Made by a program: the position numbers and the translations under genes. From Peribacter sp043814035 (lineage in GTDB: Bacteria; Patescibacteriota; Gracilibacteria; Peribacterales; Peribacteraceae), in the NCBI GenBank assembly GCA_043814035.1, contig JBDRKJ010000004.1, positions 1 through 64,000 on the forward strand: DNA of 64,000 nt, given 5' to 3'. The notes beneath the pieces are model-generated. The model worked only from the letters and a program-made list of their open reading frames with translations. It made no database searches and was not told the DNA's origin. This document shows positions 41,688 to 50,415 of the stretch, one piece after another (the first letter of the stretch is position 1; each line of letters opens with the position of its first letter).

Positions 41688-42497
41688 CGTGTTCTTCAGA
41701 AGCAGCGTATCCTTTTCTAAGAGTGGTGATTCGCATACCACCACGCCTTCGATCTTGCGCTGCTTCAGTACTTTCAGAAATTCCTTCCAATTGGCATCGC
41801 TCTTCTGCAGGGGCAAGTGGTTGCGCTCGCCCTTCGCCGTGTAGGCAATGCCCGAAAAGTGCATATGGACGTTCTTCAGTGCCTTCTTGCCGAGGATCTT
41901 CTCGTACAGATCGAACATGTCGTTCCACTCGGCTGTTGAGTTGATCTCACCATTCGTGCGTGCGTGCATGTGTGCGGGATCCACGCAGGGATAATTGCCG
42001 AATTCCTTACTGATCTTCAGCACGTCTTCGAGCGTGCCGAACTGCGTTTGCTTACCCATAGTTTCGTACGCCAGATTCACGTGAGGGAAGAGCTTGGCTT
42101 TATGCTTCATGATGTCTTCGGTGGCACGCCGAACATTGTCGTACACGTTCTTTGGTGCAAGCCCCAGATTGAACGCGGCATGCACGCACACGGAGCTGGC
42201 CCCGCAGAGCTCGGCCATGGCCAGAGCATCGAGGATACGTCGCTTGCTGGCGGCAAGCTTGGTACGATCGGGCGAATTTAAATTCACAAAGTACGGTGCG
42301 TGTACGGTGAGCGTGATGTTCAGCTTCTCTGCGGTTTCGCGGATTTCGGCCATCCGCTCTTCGTTCTTTGGCACGCTCTGCACCCATTCAATCTCCATGG
42401 CATCGATCTTTAGCTTCTTGGCACGCAGAAGTCCTTCAACCGTTCCACCGGGTCGGGGAGTGGAGAGGGGAGTGCCGGCAACCGCAAATCGCAGCAT
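41673..42497 (-). CDS. TIM-barrel AP endonuclease (endonuclease IV) family protein
   Basis: The 274-aa protein has the AP endonuclease 2 layout: ITLTVHAPYFVNLNSPD, SVCVHAAFNLG, VNLAYETMGKQTQFGTLEDV, YPCVDPAHMHARTNG, KNVHMHFSGIAYTAKGERNH and VVCESPLLEKDTLLL. The His, Glu and Asp residues of the zinc cluster are in place. It probably nicks DNA at abasic sites. The frame is open far upstream to 43265, but that part is antisense to cca; the ATG at 42497 (MLRFAVAGTPLSTPRPGGT) is the start. Followed by gap. Confidence 0.88.
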   Translation of the reverse strand: MLRFAVAGTPLSTPRPGGTVEGLLRAKKLKIDAMEIEWVQSVPKNEERMAEIRETAEKLNITLTVHAPYFVNLNSPDRTKLAASKRRILDALAMAELCGASSVCVHAAFNLGLAPKNVYDNVRRATEDIMKHKAKLFPHVNLAYETMGKQTQFGTLEDVLKISKEFGNYPCVDPAHMHARTNGEINSTAEWNDMFDLYEKILGKKALKNVHMHFSGIAYTAKGERNHLPLQKSDANWKEFLKVLKQRKIEGVVVCESPLLEKDTLLLKNTFTRL

Positions 42498-42605
42498 AGT
42501 GATCACAAAGTAAGCGAACAGTGTGTATCTCCGAGTTGCCCCGAGCACAGCCGAGGGGCGACAGCAAAGTTCAAGGGAAGGAACATTGATGGTAGTGTAC
42601 CACCC

Positions 42606-43958
42606 GTGCCGATTACGAAGGACATCGCCGCGCGTACCCTTGCGACCAAGCAGGGCGAAGTTGCGTACCAGATTGTCGAGAAGCTGACGGATGCCGGCTT
42701 CGATACGTGGTGGGTGGGCGGTGGTGTGCGCGAGATGGCAATGAATGTGATTCCGGAGGATATCGATATCGCCACCGAGGCGCTGCCCGATCAGGTGCGC
42801 TCCCTTTTTCCTAATACTGTCGGTTCCACGGGCGAGCAGTTCGGGAGCGTGATTGTGCGCATCAAGGGACTCAACATGGAGGTAACGACGTTCCGTGAAG
42901 ATGACGAGGCCTCTGACGGACGTCACCCCGAATCCGTCGTGTTCGGCAAACGGGAACAGGACGCCGCACGGCGCGATATCACCATCAATGCTCTGTACTG
43001 GAATCCCATCTCTCGGGAACTCTATGATCCCTTTCACGGCGAGGCGGATCTGCAGGAGCGGCTCATCAGCTTCATCGGTGATCCCGCGGTGCGCATCAAG
43101 CACGATGCGTTGCGGCTTCTGCGTATCGTTCGTTTTCGTGCGCTCATCGACGGCCAGTACCATCCCAGTACGTATCGCGCTCTGCAGGAGCAGGCACAGA
43201 TGGTGGAGTCGCTCTCGGGCAGCCGACGCCTGCGGGAACTGGAGAAGATGCTTCTTGGCCCACATCCCGATCGGGCATTTGAAGATCTATGGGAGACGCG
43301 GATCTTGAGCTATCTCATTCCTGAACTCTTCGCATGCAAGGGCATTGCGCAACCCAAGGATTACCACCACGAGGGTGACGTGTGGGATCACACCATGATG
43401 GCTTTACGCGCATTTCTGCCCGAGCACGGACCGGATGTGCGGTGGGCGACGCTTTTTCACGACTGCGGCAAGGCGGTGACCTTTGAAACGAAGGAGCGTA
43501 TTCGGTTCGATGAGCACGCCCCCGTTTCGGCGGATCTCACCGACAAGGCACTGCACAGACTGCAGGCGACCGGGCACCGGATGCGCAAAATCCACTGGCT
43601 CGTGGCGCACCACATGATGATGGGGTTCTTTGCCGAGATGAATGTGGAACGAAAGTCTCACTGGTACTTTCACCCCTGGTTCCACGAGCTTTTGCAGCTC
43701 TTCTGGCTCGATATCGCTGGCACAGATCCGCAGGATTTCACCCTCTACGGCGAGATTCTGCAGGATTACCATCACTTCCTCGATGCGCACCCGCGACCCC
43801 CAAAGCAGCTTCTCTCCGGTGACGAGATTATGGAGCTCCTGGGTCTTACACCCGGTGAGAAGGTTGGCGAGGTGATTCAGGCCCTTCACGAAGCGCAGGT
43901 TCGCGGCGAGATTACAAAGAAGAGCGAGGCACGGGAATTCATACAAAAAATGCTATAG
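42606..43958 (+). CDS. cca: CCA tRNA nucleotidyltransferase with HD domain
   Basis: The enzyme adds or repairs the 3' CCA of tRNAs. The 450-aa product shows the nucleotidyltransferase signature GGGVREMAMNVIPEDIDIAT, VTTFREDD, RRDITINALYWNP, DALRLLRIVRFRA, then an HD-type hydrolase domain (YHHEGDVWDHTMMAL, LFHDCGKA) and a C-terminal helical part. The tRNA genes here already encode CCA, so a repair role is likely. Start is GTG at 42606, with TAGTGT 7 nt upstream and TTCAAG 17 bp before that. tRNA-Ile follows 13 bp downstream. Confidence 0.93.
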   Translation: MPITKDIAARTLATKQGEVAYQIVEKLTDAGFDTWWVGGGVREMAMNVIPEDIDIATEALPDQVRSLFPNTVGSTGEQFGSVIVRIKGLNMEVTTFREDDEASDGRHPESVVFGKREQDAARRDITINALYWNPISRELYDPFHGEADLQERLISFIGDPAVRIKHDALRLLRIVRFRALIDGQYHPSTYRALQEQAQMVESLSGSRRLRELEKMLLGPHPDRAFEDLWETRILSYLIPELFACKGIAQPKDYHHEGDVWDHTMMALRAFLPEHGPDVRWATLFHDCGKAVTFETKERIRFDEHAPVSADLTDKALHRLQATGHRMRKIHWLVAHHMMMGFFAEMNVERKSHWYFHPWFHELLQLFWLDIAGTDPQDFTLYGEILQDYHHFLDAHPRPPKQLLSGDEIMELLGLTPGEKVGEVIQALHEAQVRGEITKKSEAREFIQKML

Positions 43959-43971
43959 TGAACGTATGATC

Positions 43972-44048
43972 GGGCGAGTAGCTCAGTCGGTTAGAGCACA
44001 GGACTTATAAGCCTGCGGTCGGTGGTTCAATTCCACCCTCGCCCACCA
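43972..44048 (+). tRNA. tRNA-Ile (anticodon UAU), element integration site
   Basis: A 77-nt cloverleaf starting GGGCGAGTAGCTCAGTCGG. The anticodon stem CAGGA/GCCTG (last pair A-G) encloses CTTATAA, so the anticodon is UAU, reading AUA as Ile. Most bacteria use CAU modified by TilS instead. The last 8 bp (GCCCACCA) are repeated at 49126-49133 and mark the ends of an integrated element. Confidence 0.9.
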
Positions 44049-45577
44049 TCACAGACAATCGGGTGTTTTATGAAATCCTCGAAGAGAGGATTGAGCTTTA
44101 CCGAAGCCACTTTCTGCTGGGCGACGTAGATGTTCAAAACTAGCATGTTGGCAATATCGTTCTTCACGGCGTGAGGGACGAGTTCATAGTCTTCCGAAGC
44201 CGTTTTCAGGGTGTTCAAGAACCCCTCAACATCCACAGAGGAAAACGCCAAGGTCGCCTCCAAGGTCTTGATTTGCTCGTCGAGCTTGGCGATCTGGCTC
44301 CGCAGCCGCTCTTGCTCCGTGGCGTACCCCTGCTTCGCCTCGTCGTCGTAATCTTCCTTCACGCGGCGGAGGGCCATGGCCTTTTTCTCAGTGTCCAGCT
44401 TCGTGCGCTTTGTTTTGAGTGTTTTGATTTGATCCCTCACGCCCTTGTGGGTCTCAGCCACGTTTTCAGAGAGGGCGCGTTGTAGCTTTTCGCGGTCAAT
44501 TTCCTCGGGGCGAATGCTCCGTAAGAGCTCGGTGATGGCGTCGGAAATCACGAACGCACGGACCCCCTTGCCGTATTCAGGACAGGATTTGTTTGCGCAT
44601 CGGTAGTAGATTTTCTTTCGTTGCTTCATGCCTTTGCCCTTGGATGCCCCCCTCGTTCGCAGTTGGTTACATTCTGCGCAGTACACGATGTCGCGGAAGG
44701 GGAAGTCGTACTTCACTTTTTCCTTCCCATGGTTGCGCCGCATCTGCTGGACCCGTCTCCACTCGTCCTCCGTCGCCATCGTCTCGAACTCGTAGAGGGC
44801 CGTAAGGTCAATTTCCTGACCCCTTTGTGACAATATCCCGTAGTAGATCGGGTCCTTCATGTACTCGTTGAGCTTTGCCGCGGTCATCGGCTGCTCTCGG
44901 CTCAGACGGACCATTTTGCTTTTCAGGACGCGCCTGTAGCCCATCGAGTTCACTTCCTCGACGATCTTGCTCTCACGAACCCCTTGGAGCCGCAGCGCCC
45001 ACGCCCGCTGCATCGGAGCGAAGTTCACAGGATCGGGCTGGTAGAACCCCGTTTCGTCGTCGCGGACGTAACCCGCCTTATACCCGCCGCTCGACTTTCC
45101 GTCCTGCAACGCCCGCATGTTGCCGCGGCGCACGTCTGCGGAGAGCTTGTCCGAGTAGTGTTTCGAGAGGGCGAAGCTGATCCCGAGCATCATCTTACCG
45201 TTTGCATCGTTCGTGAACGGGAACGATACGAACTTGAGGTCGAGGAGCTTGCCGTCGTCGATCAACTGGATCAGTTCGCCGCCTTCCATCATGTTGCGGG
45301 CGAGACGGTCGGGATGCCATGCAACGATGCCATTGATCTCTCCGCGGTCAATCGCCTCCACCATGGCTCGGAACTTCGGGCGGCGGCGTGGCTTCTTTGC
45401 CGAGATGTCCTCGATGATCGGGCCCCCGATAATGTTTAGGTCGAGCCTCTTGGCGAGGTCCTGACATTCCGCGATCTGATCTTCAATTGAGCGCACCTGC
45501 TTCTGAGGGTCATCTGTGGATTTGCGAGCGTAAATCACATAACGGGTCGCCCGAATGTCGTCTGGGTGTTCCTCCAT
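44027..45577 (-). CDS. large serine recombinase of the integrated element
   Basis: The 516-aa protein has a resolvase catalytic domain with nucleophile Ser20 in YARKSTDD and WHPDRLARN, a recombinase domain, a zinc ribbon (CAECNQ...CANKSC) and a coiled coil (about 385-455). The C-terminal four codons (RGWN) and stop are read from the tRNA-Ile gene, so the present 3' end is a product of integration. In the circular form, the same frame would continue for 47 codons from the other end (see 48983-49126). TACAAT lies 7 nt before the ATG. Last gene of a three-gene minus-strand run. Confidence 0.92.
   Translation of the reverse strand: MEEHPDDIRATRYVIYARKSTDDPQKQVRSIEDQIAECQDLAKRLDLNIIGGPIIEDISAKKPRRRPKFRAMVEAIDRGEINGIVAWHPDRLARNMMEGGELIQLIDDGKLLDLKFVSFPFTNDANGKMMLGISFALSKHYSDKLSADVRRGNMRALQDGKSSGGYKAGYVRDDETGFYQPDPVNFAPMQRAWALRLQGVRESKIVEEVNSMGYRRVLKSKMVRLSREQPMTAAKLNEYMKDPIYYGILSQRGQEIDLTALYEFETMATEDEWRRVQQMRRNHGKEKVKYDFPFRDIVYCAECNQLRTRGASKGKGMKQRKKIYYRCANKSCPEYGKGVRAFVISDAITELLRSIRPEEIDREKLQRALSENVAETHKGVRDQIKTLKTKRTKLDTEKKAMALRRVKEDYDDEAKQGYATEQERLRSQIAKLDEQIKTLEATLAFSSVDVEGFLNTLKTASEDYELVPHAVKNDIANMLVLNIYVAQQKVASVKLNPLFEDFIKHPIVCDGGRGWN
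44041..44048. other. attL core (GCCCACCA)
   Basis: The 3' end of tRNA-Ile including its CCA. Shared with 49126-49133. Being so short, the core was identified mainly by the recombinase frame that becomes continuous across it. Confidence 0.7.
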
Positions 45578-45614
45578 GTCTTCAATTGTACCTGTTTATC
45601 CGCTTTCTTCCGCT

Positions 45615-45920
45615 TCAATCCCAGTCCGATGCCTTCCCGTACTTTCGGATGTATTGAAGGTTGTACCGTTCGGGCTCTCGGCGTTCAAGGTAGGCCATAG
45701 CCGCCCTCGCGTCGCCCTTCCTGATCGCATCCGCCCACGTATTACGGGCGAGACATGCCGCGTACCCCTGCGCCGCGTGCATTTCGCCGGAGAGCGCTTC
45801 GTTCTTGGCAACGGCCTCCGTGTAGGTTTCGGGGGTGATCCCCGCGTAGGCGCACGCCGTAGGCACGTCGTGGCCGTTCCAGAACGCCAGCTTTAATTTC
45901 TGGACTGTCTCACGTCTCAT
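45615..45920 (-). CDS. small element protein, phage terminase small-subunit-like HTH
   Basis: The 101-aa protein begins with a helix-turn-helix-like stretch (LAFWNGHDVPTACAYAGITP, then TYTEAVAKNEALSGEM). It resembles the DNA-binding part of phage small terminase subunits or homeodomain-like HTHs and ends with DARAAMAYLERREPERYNLQ, a common closing in such proteins. It lies 3 bp after the stop of the 182-aa gene and 37 bp before the recombinase, so the three are probably one operon. Confidence 0.65.
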   Translation of the reverse strand: MRRETVQKLKLAFWNGHDVPTACAYAGITPETYTEAVAKNEALSGEMHAAQGYAACLARNTWADAIRKGDARAAMAYLERREPERYNLQYIRKYGKASDWD

Positions 45921-45923
45921 AGG

Positions 45924-46472
45924 TCAGTTTTGCGAAACAAACCCACGTTCATCGTTCACGTCGATCACGACGGGGCTTTCGACCGTTTCGCCCTTCCGCA
46001 TACGTTGGACCCGTTCCAACTCGTGTGTCGCCTTGTAAATACGGTTCTCGACGGTCGTCTGATAGCGAAGGTAAATACTCGACAGCCGTTCCACGTCCTC
46101 GTACTGCATGACGGGGCGGTAGCTGTCCTCGTCGTAGTGAATATCGTTCAGACGGTCGAAACGGGAGGGTTTAAGCCGCGTCAGCATGAACTCGCGCTCG
46201 GCCTTCCCTGCGCGGTACAGCATGAGGAACCCCGCCGCGATACGCTCGACGAGGAAGATTTCCATGACGCCGACGGGCTGGTACTCGGCGCGAAGGTCGT
46301 GGAGGTAGCGGTCGAGGACGTTCCCCTCGTACTTCGTCTTCAAATCAGCAAGGATGCCGTGCTGACGGGCGTTCCATCGGACGATCTCCTTCCCTCGCGC
46401 CGTCTTCACGCCGCCGAGCTTGGCATTGTTTTTATTTGCGATCCGCCGTCGTTCGGAGGCTGCGACTGGCAT
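45924..46472 (-). CDS. element protein with a GGVKTARGKEIVRWNARQHG motif
   Basis: The 182-aa protein has a short basic N-terminal motif followed by a helical domain (about 40-165) of unknown role. I recall a related pattern (GPKTxxGKxxxRxNAxxHG) from small proteins near mobile genes in many bacteria. The ATG at 46472 lies 6 nt after TACAAT, with TCGACA 17 bp further up, so I prefer it to the ATG two codons earlier, which overlaps the -10 box. First gene of the recombinase operon. Confidence 0.65.
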   Translation of the reverse strand: MPVAASERRRIANKNNAKLGGVKTARGKEIVRWNARQHGILADLKTKYEGNVLDRYLHDLRAEYQPVGVMEIFLVERIAAGFLMLYRAGKAEREFMLTRLKPSRFDRLNDIHYDEDSYRPVMQYEDVERLSSIYLRYQTTVENRIYKATHELERVQRMRKGETVESPVVIDVNDERGFVSQN

Positions 46473-46757
46473 GGTCATATTGTAATCGTCGTGGAGTTTC
46501 GTGTCGAAAACAACGGAATGTGAGGGATTGCGCGGAGGAGGGGGGTCGAGGATAATTGCCTTGCCACAGTTTTCTCATCGGTAGCGACGCCCGTTCTTGG
46601 CGTCCTCTGGAATCGAGCCCCGTAAGGGGCGCTGCTGATTCAGTTCAGCTTGATCCAGAGGGTTCGCCCGAAGGGAAAGCTGTGGCACTGATCACAGCGT
46701 CCCTTTTGCGCATGGTAGGGATGGCTGGGTCCTCCATCCCATTCCTTCTCCCCCCGT

Positions 46758-47729
46758 ATGGAACCTCTCTTTCAAACCTCTCTGATGGGTTTTAGCGTGA
46801 CCGTTTACCCCGACCGTGTCACATATCGAAAGATGTGGGCGGGGGAACAATCCGTCCCGCTCAGTCAGATTGCCTCCGTCACGGTCGCGATGATGGGAGT
46901 GCAACGGGTCACAATTGAAACGACGGGGGGGAAGAAGATCAAAATGCCAGTGGCGCTCTCTGACAAAGACAAGCTCCGCGACGCGATCTTTGCCGCGCAG
47001 TCGGGCACAAAATCTCAGCATGTCACGGGAGCCCCGCAGAGCGAGGCAAAGGTGAAGAAAGGGGCGAAGCCCGAGATGGTGCAGGAGCGGGGCAGGGGAG
47101 GCCTCAGGCGCGTCCTCGCATGGGTCATCGGGGTCTTCTTCGTCCTCGCTGCGCTTGGCACTCTCGGGACCCATCCTGCCGCAGCGCTGGCCTTCCTCGT
47201 CGCGGCTGGCGTCACCCTCCCGCCTTCATCCCGCTACCTTCAAACCAAGATCACTTTCCTCTCGCGCTCGGGCATGAGGATCACGGTCGCCGCGGTCGCC
47301 TTTTTCGTCGCCGTGGGGCTGCAAGGGAGTGTTGAGCAAAGACCGAACGCGGCGCAGCCGCAGAAGGAGGCGCAAACAACCTCAGCCGCAGTCCTCGCCC
47401 AACACAAGGTTCTCCCCGAGGGCATCCACGGCACGACGAGAATAATCCATGTGATTGTTCAACCCACTATCACCGAAACCGAGATCGTCGCCATCAATGA
47501 CAGTTTGATCAGTAAGTATGCGAGGGGGTTGACCCACCTCAACATTGAGTACTTCGACGATGAGGCGATTGCCGCCGATTACTTCCAAAGACTTTCTCAG
47601 GTATCAGAAACAGAAGGAGATAAAATGTTCAAACATTACATAGGGACATACACAATGAACAAAACCACGGGGTACAACAAACTCGGATTCCATGTGGGGG
47701 ACGGCTGGGTAACGATAAAAGAATACTAG
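46758..47729 (+). CDS. element-borne membrane protein with PH-like N-terminal domain
   Basis: The 323-aa product opens with a beta-rich domain (about 8-75; VTVYPDRVTYRKMW, SVPLSQIASVTVAMMG) resembling bacterial PH domains. Three hydrophobic segments lie in the middle (about 118-200), and the C-terminal part is outside or soluble. It is the only plus-strand gene of the element. The leader is C/T-rich (TTCTCCCCCCGT before the ATG). Function unknown. Confidence 0.7.
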   Translation: MEPLFQTSLMGFSVTVYPDRVTYRKMWAGEQSVPLSQIASVTVAMMGVQRVTIETTGGKKIKMPVALSDKDKLRDAIFAAQSGTKSQHVTGAPQSEAKVKKGAKPEMVQERGRGGLRRVLAWVIGVFFVLAALGTLGTHPAAALAFLVAAGVTLPPSSRYLQTKITFLSRSGMRITVAAVAFFVAVGLQGSVEQRPNAAQPQKEAQTTSAAVLAQHKVLPEGIHGTTRIIHVIVQPTITETEIVAINDSLISKYARGLTHLNIEYFDDEAIAADYFQRLSQVSETEGDKMFKHYIGTYTMNKTTGYNKLGFHVGDGWVTIKEY

Positions 47730-47732
47730 TGC

Positions 47733-48785
47733 CTATTGCCCATACTTTTGGACTTTGAGCCGTGCGCGACCCCGCGAATCAACGTCATACTTCGCCACTA
47801 GTAATGGCGATTTGATCCGTAGCGGGCGCAGCTCAATGGGGTCCATGCCGTCACAGAATATAAAGCCTACGAGTTTTTCCTCTGGCAAAGTGTCTTCTGC
47901 GAGCTCGACCTCGTAGATCATCATGTCGAAGAACTGGGCGAAACCGACTACCGTCCCGTCTGCATTTTCAATCTTGACGTTCGCACCGCTCGGAAAGTTG
48001 TATTTTATATGTTCCGTTTCGTCATCCCAGAAAACGCCAGTCTTTATTTTGATTGAAAGTTTGCCCGTCCCGTAGCGAATGAATGCTCGCGCCGTGTCCC
48101 ACTTCGGATCAAGCACGATGTCTTCGCCCATGTAATATGCGACGAAATTGAAGAGGATTTTTGCAACACCACGCTTTGTGACGGTATCTACAATCCCCGT
48201 GGCATCCAAAAGAACCTGATTTCTGTCACCCATGAGAGGCGCCAGTTCGGTGTAATTGAAGGGTGAAGTGAACTTCAACCCTCGCGCTACGAGGTGGTTG
48301 TACATTTCCTCCAACTTGGATTTATCGCCCGACAGCTCCACGTCCAGCTTCCGTTTGAGCCATGGGGTGATGTCGAAGGTATCGGTCTGATCGTAGCGAA
48401 TAACTGCCTCCTCCTTTTTCTCACGATCAATCAAGCGAACAATGGTCTGCATTTCCGGCTCCCCCCTCGTCCCGTCCATTTCGAATCGGAGCTTCGGGAC
48501 CCCCTTGGGTCTCTCGTCGTCGGCGAGTTCCATCGTGACGCGTTTATGAGGTCTCCGCGCCGACGAGCGAATCCCATGCTTGTACCGTTGCATGGCTTCA
48601 AGGGAGTCCCGCGTGAGGGCAATATCGAGTGTGTCACCGAAATACTGGTTGCAGGAGGCGCAGACGCATTTCAGGGTTGGCGTGTTGCTTCCGAAGGTGC
48701 CGAAGCCTTGGGGTACGACGTGCTCCCCTCTGCGGGTAAACGTCACCTCGGGCTCGGCCTTCAAACAGTAGATACACTTCGTCAT
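47733..48785 (-). CDS. HNH-family nuclease-like protein
   Basis: The 350-aa protein begins with an HNH-type zinc-finger nuclease core: CIYCLKAEPEVTF, GEHVVPQGFG and CVCASCNQYFGDTLD. The His-Val-Val/Pro and paired CxxC agree with the HNH_5 type. The remaining 270 residues match nothing I know and may recognise DNA. Carried on a mobile element, it could serve defence, competition or mobility. It is on the recombinase strand and, in the circular form, would lie downstream of it. Confidence 0.8.
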   Translation of the reverse strand: MTKCIYCLKAEPEVTFTRRGEHVVPQGFGTFGSNTPTLKCVCASCNQYFGDTLDIALTRDSLEAMQRYKHGIRSSARRPHKRVTMELADDERPKGVPKLRFEMDGTRGEPEMQTIVRLIDREKKEEAVIRYDQTDTFDITPWLKRKLDVELSGDKSKLEEMYNHLVARGLKFTSPFNYTELAPLMGDRNQVLLDATGIVDTVTKRGVAKILFNFVAYYMGEDIVLDPKWDTARAFIRYGTGKLSIKIKTGVFWDDETEHIKYNFPSGANVKIENADGTVVGFAQFFDMMIYEVELAEDTLPEEKLVGFIFCDGMDPIELRPLRIKSPLLVAKYDVDSRGRARLKVQKYGQ

Positions 48786-48814
48786 GGGTGTTGAAAACGT
48801 CTTTCGCTACACAG

Positions 48815-48979
48815 TCACGGTTCGGTGAACCTGAATATCTGACCGTCCGTTGTCTTCATCTGCGTGCGGTTCTCGGGATTTTTTTCCCTCTGGGCTTGCT
48901 CGGCGTAGAGCTTATTCACCAGCGCCACCAGAGCGACGTACTCGGGGTCCGTCACGCCTTTTTTGAGGTGCATGGACAT
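48815..48979 (-). CDS. small element protein, 54 aa
   Basis: The product starts MSMHLKKGVTDPEYVALVAL and ends QMKTTDGQIFRFTEP. It has no membrane segment and no family I know. The ATG lies 3 nt after the TGA of the displaced recombinase tail, the spacing of a translationally coupled pair, and 29 bp before the HNH gene. Protein-like composition and this position support it. Confidence 0.6.
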   Translation of the reverse strand: MSMHLKKGVTDPEYVALVALVNKLYAEQAQREKNPENRTQMKTTDGQIFRFTEP

Positions 48980-48982
48980 AGA

Positions 48983-49126
48983 TCAGTAGGCAATGGCCTC
49001 GGAGAAGAGTGTAGCGTGTACGGGGTCCTTTTGGTAGTGCAGCGCGGCGAACCGGCGAGACTGCTCCATCACGTGCGGGGCTTGGATCAGGACGGCAATC
49101 AGGTGTTCAATATGTTGAGGAACTAG
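48983..49126 (-). pseudogene. displaced 3' end of the serine recombinase frame
   Basis: Read on the minus strand from the att core, 47 codons are open (LVPQHIEHLIAVLIQAPHVM at the start, ending TLFSEAIAY, then TGA at 48983-48985). Joined at GCCCACCA to the recombinase frame (which reads IVCDGG up to the core), they extend it without a stop, giving about 559 aa. In the integrated state this piece has no good start of its own. Confidence 0.65.
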
Positions 49127-49133
49127 CCCACCA
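49126..49133. other. attR core (GCCCACCA)
   Basis: Second copy of the tRNA-Ile 3' octamer, directly followed by the AACCTCC/GGAGGTT hairpin. Confidence 0.7.
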
Positions 49134-49186
49134 ACCTCCGCAGGAGGTTGTCAACCGTAGCCTCGCCGAGGCGAGCGAAGGTTGAC
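49133..49186. repeat. double hairpin with GTAG/CGAA core beyond attR
   Basis: Hairpin 1: AACCTCC/GGAGGTT with loop gca (49133-49149). Hairpin 2: 7-bp outer stem GTCAACC/GGTTGAC, GTAG, inner stem CTCGCC/GGCGAG, CGAA (49150-49186). Same order as after the tRNA-Ala fragment, so it was probably next to tRNA-Ile before integration. A GGCTACGGTTGGC segment at 49212-49224 is complementary to the left arm. Confidence 0.75.
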
Positions 49187-49262
49187 TCTTCGGTTAGGAC
49201 CTCCTGGCTACGGTTGGCAGGCCAAGCCATCGTCTATCCCGTGTAAGCCACGCGGTTGACGT

Positions 49263-50240
49263 TCAGGCTTGTCCTGAATCGTCATTTTCGTCCGCGATAC
49301 TGCCGACCAATTCCTCCAGTGCATCTTCGAGCGTCACCAGTCCAATAGTTTTGCCGTCATCCACAACGATTGCCAGCTGAGCCATGCTCTTTCTTAAGAA
49401 ATGCAGAAGGTCGTCACAGCGCATTTCACCCTTCACCTGAGAAATAGTGCGGACGATGCTGAGCACAGACACATCTCCTTCGCCATAAGCCAGAGCCTCC
49501 AGTACATCGCGACTCCGAATATAACCGCGCACATCATCAAGAGAACTCCCTACAATCGGATAACGCGAATGACTGTGTTTAAAGACCATTTTTGCGGCAC
49601 GCCGAATCGTTGTATCGGTGTGGCAATAGACTATCTTGGATGCTGGCGTCATCACCTCGGCCGTTGTGCGATCGTTGAGAACGAACGCCTTGTGGATCAG
49701 CTCACGTTCATCGGCATCAATATGTCCGGCCCCGCCGCCCAAATTTGCGAGTGCGCGGATTTGCTCCTCGGTGCCTACCTTTCTTTTTCCGGATTTGAAC
49801 AGATGAACCAGTTTCTCCAGCAGACAGACAATGGGGAATAAAATGATGACGAGCGCGCGCAAAAACGGTGCCGCCATTCTGCTGATGCGAGGCGCATGGT
49901 GTGCCCCTATCGATTTAGGAATGATTTCCGAGAAAATGATTGTCATAAACGTAAGGATGGCTGTAATGAAACCAATAGCACTGCTGCCGAAGATGGCCTC
50001 CGCCTTTCTTCCAGCCAAAATGGGCCCAAGAATGTTGGTAACATTTGTCAGAATCACGATCACGATGATAGCGCGCGTGGTGTGCTTGAGGAGTGTCTTC
50101 AGCGCAACAGCACCCCAACGATTTTTTGTAATCAGCACTTCCACTTCCGCCGGTCCTACACTCAAAATTGCCGCATCAATCATAGCCAAGAAGCCGGACA
50201 CAAAAACGAATCCGACAATGAAGATGGCAAGTTCGATCAT
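49263..50240 (-). CDS. CNNM/CBS-domain membrane protein (HlyC/CorC family)
   Basis: The 325-aa protein has a DUF21-type membrane domain with four hydrophobic segments (about 1-150; FVSGFLAMIDAAILS, FSEIIPKSIGAHHAPR), then paired CBS domains (EVMTPASKIVYC, SRYPIVGSSLDDVRGYI, VDDGKTIGLVTLEDALEELV). The family is linked to divalent-cation export. The C-terminal CorC_HlyC domain is missing or reduced to a short tail. The start has TAGAAT 9 nt upstream. Confidence 0.88.
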   Translation of the reverse strand: MIELAIFIVGFVFVSGFLAMIDAAILSVGPAEVEVLITKNRWGAVALKTLLKHTTRAIIVIVILTNVTNILGPILAGRKAEAIFGSSAIGFITAILTFMTIIFSEIIPKSIGAHHAPRISRMAAPFLRALVIILFPIVCLLEKLVHLFKSGKRKVGTEEQIRALANLGGGAGHIDADERELIHKAFVLNDRTTAEVMTPASKIVYCHTDTTIRRAAKMVFKHSHSRYPIVGSSLDDVRGYIRSRDVLEALAYGEGDVSVLSIVRTISQVKGEMRCDDLLHFLRKSMAQLAIVVDDGKTIGLVTLEDALEELVGSIADENDDSGQA

Positions 50241-50415
50241 GTAGAGAGGATTCTAGTGCAGACCTCATTGGTAGTCCATCTGCCCAATTTCCAATGACGG
50301 TTTAACCTTTTGATCATGTCAGCATTCAAGAATCATGCAAGCAGAAGTAATTTCAAGATTATGCAAGAAGGACAATAATCGGGACCACGTAGCTGAAATT
50401 TTCTCCCCCCTCACT

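Larger units (their letters stand above)
44041..49133. mobile_element. integrated element at the tRNA-Ile 3' end (about 5.1 kb)
   Basis: Bounded by direct repeats GCCCACCA at 44041-44048 (3' end of tRNA-Ile) and 49126-49133. Contents: serine recombinase, two small genes upstream of it, a PH-like membrane protein, an HNH nuclease, a 54-aa protein and the displaced recombinase tail. No replication or capsid gene is recognised. After the right end, the sequence matches what follows the tRNA-Ala fragment (35372-35420), as expected if it is the original sequence downstream of tRNA-Ile. Confidence 0.8.

Noticed and set aside
42498..43265. 256-codon extension of the endonuclease-IV-like frame
   Set aside because: It is antisense to the clear cca gene and its translation has no protein-like pattern; the family starts at 42497.
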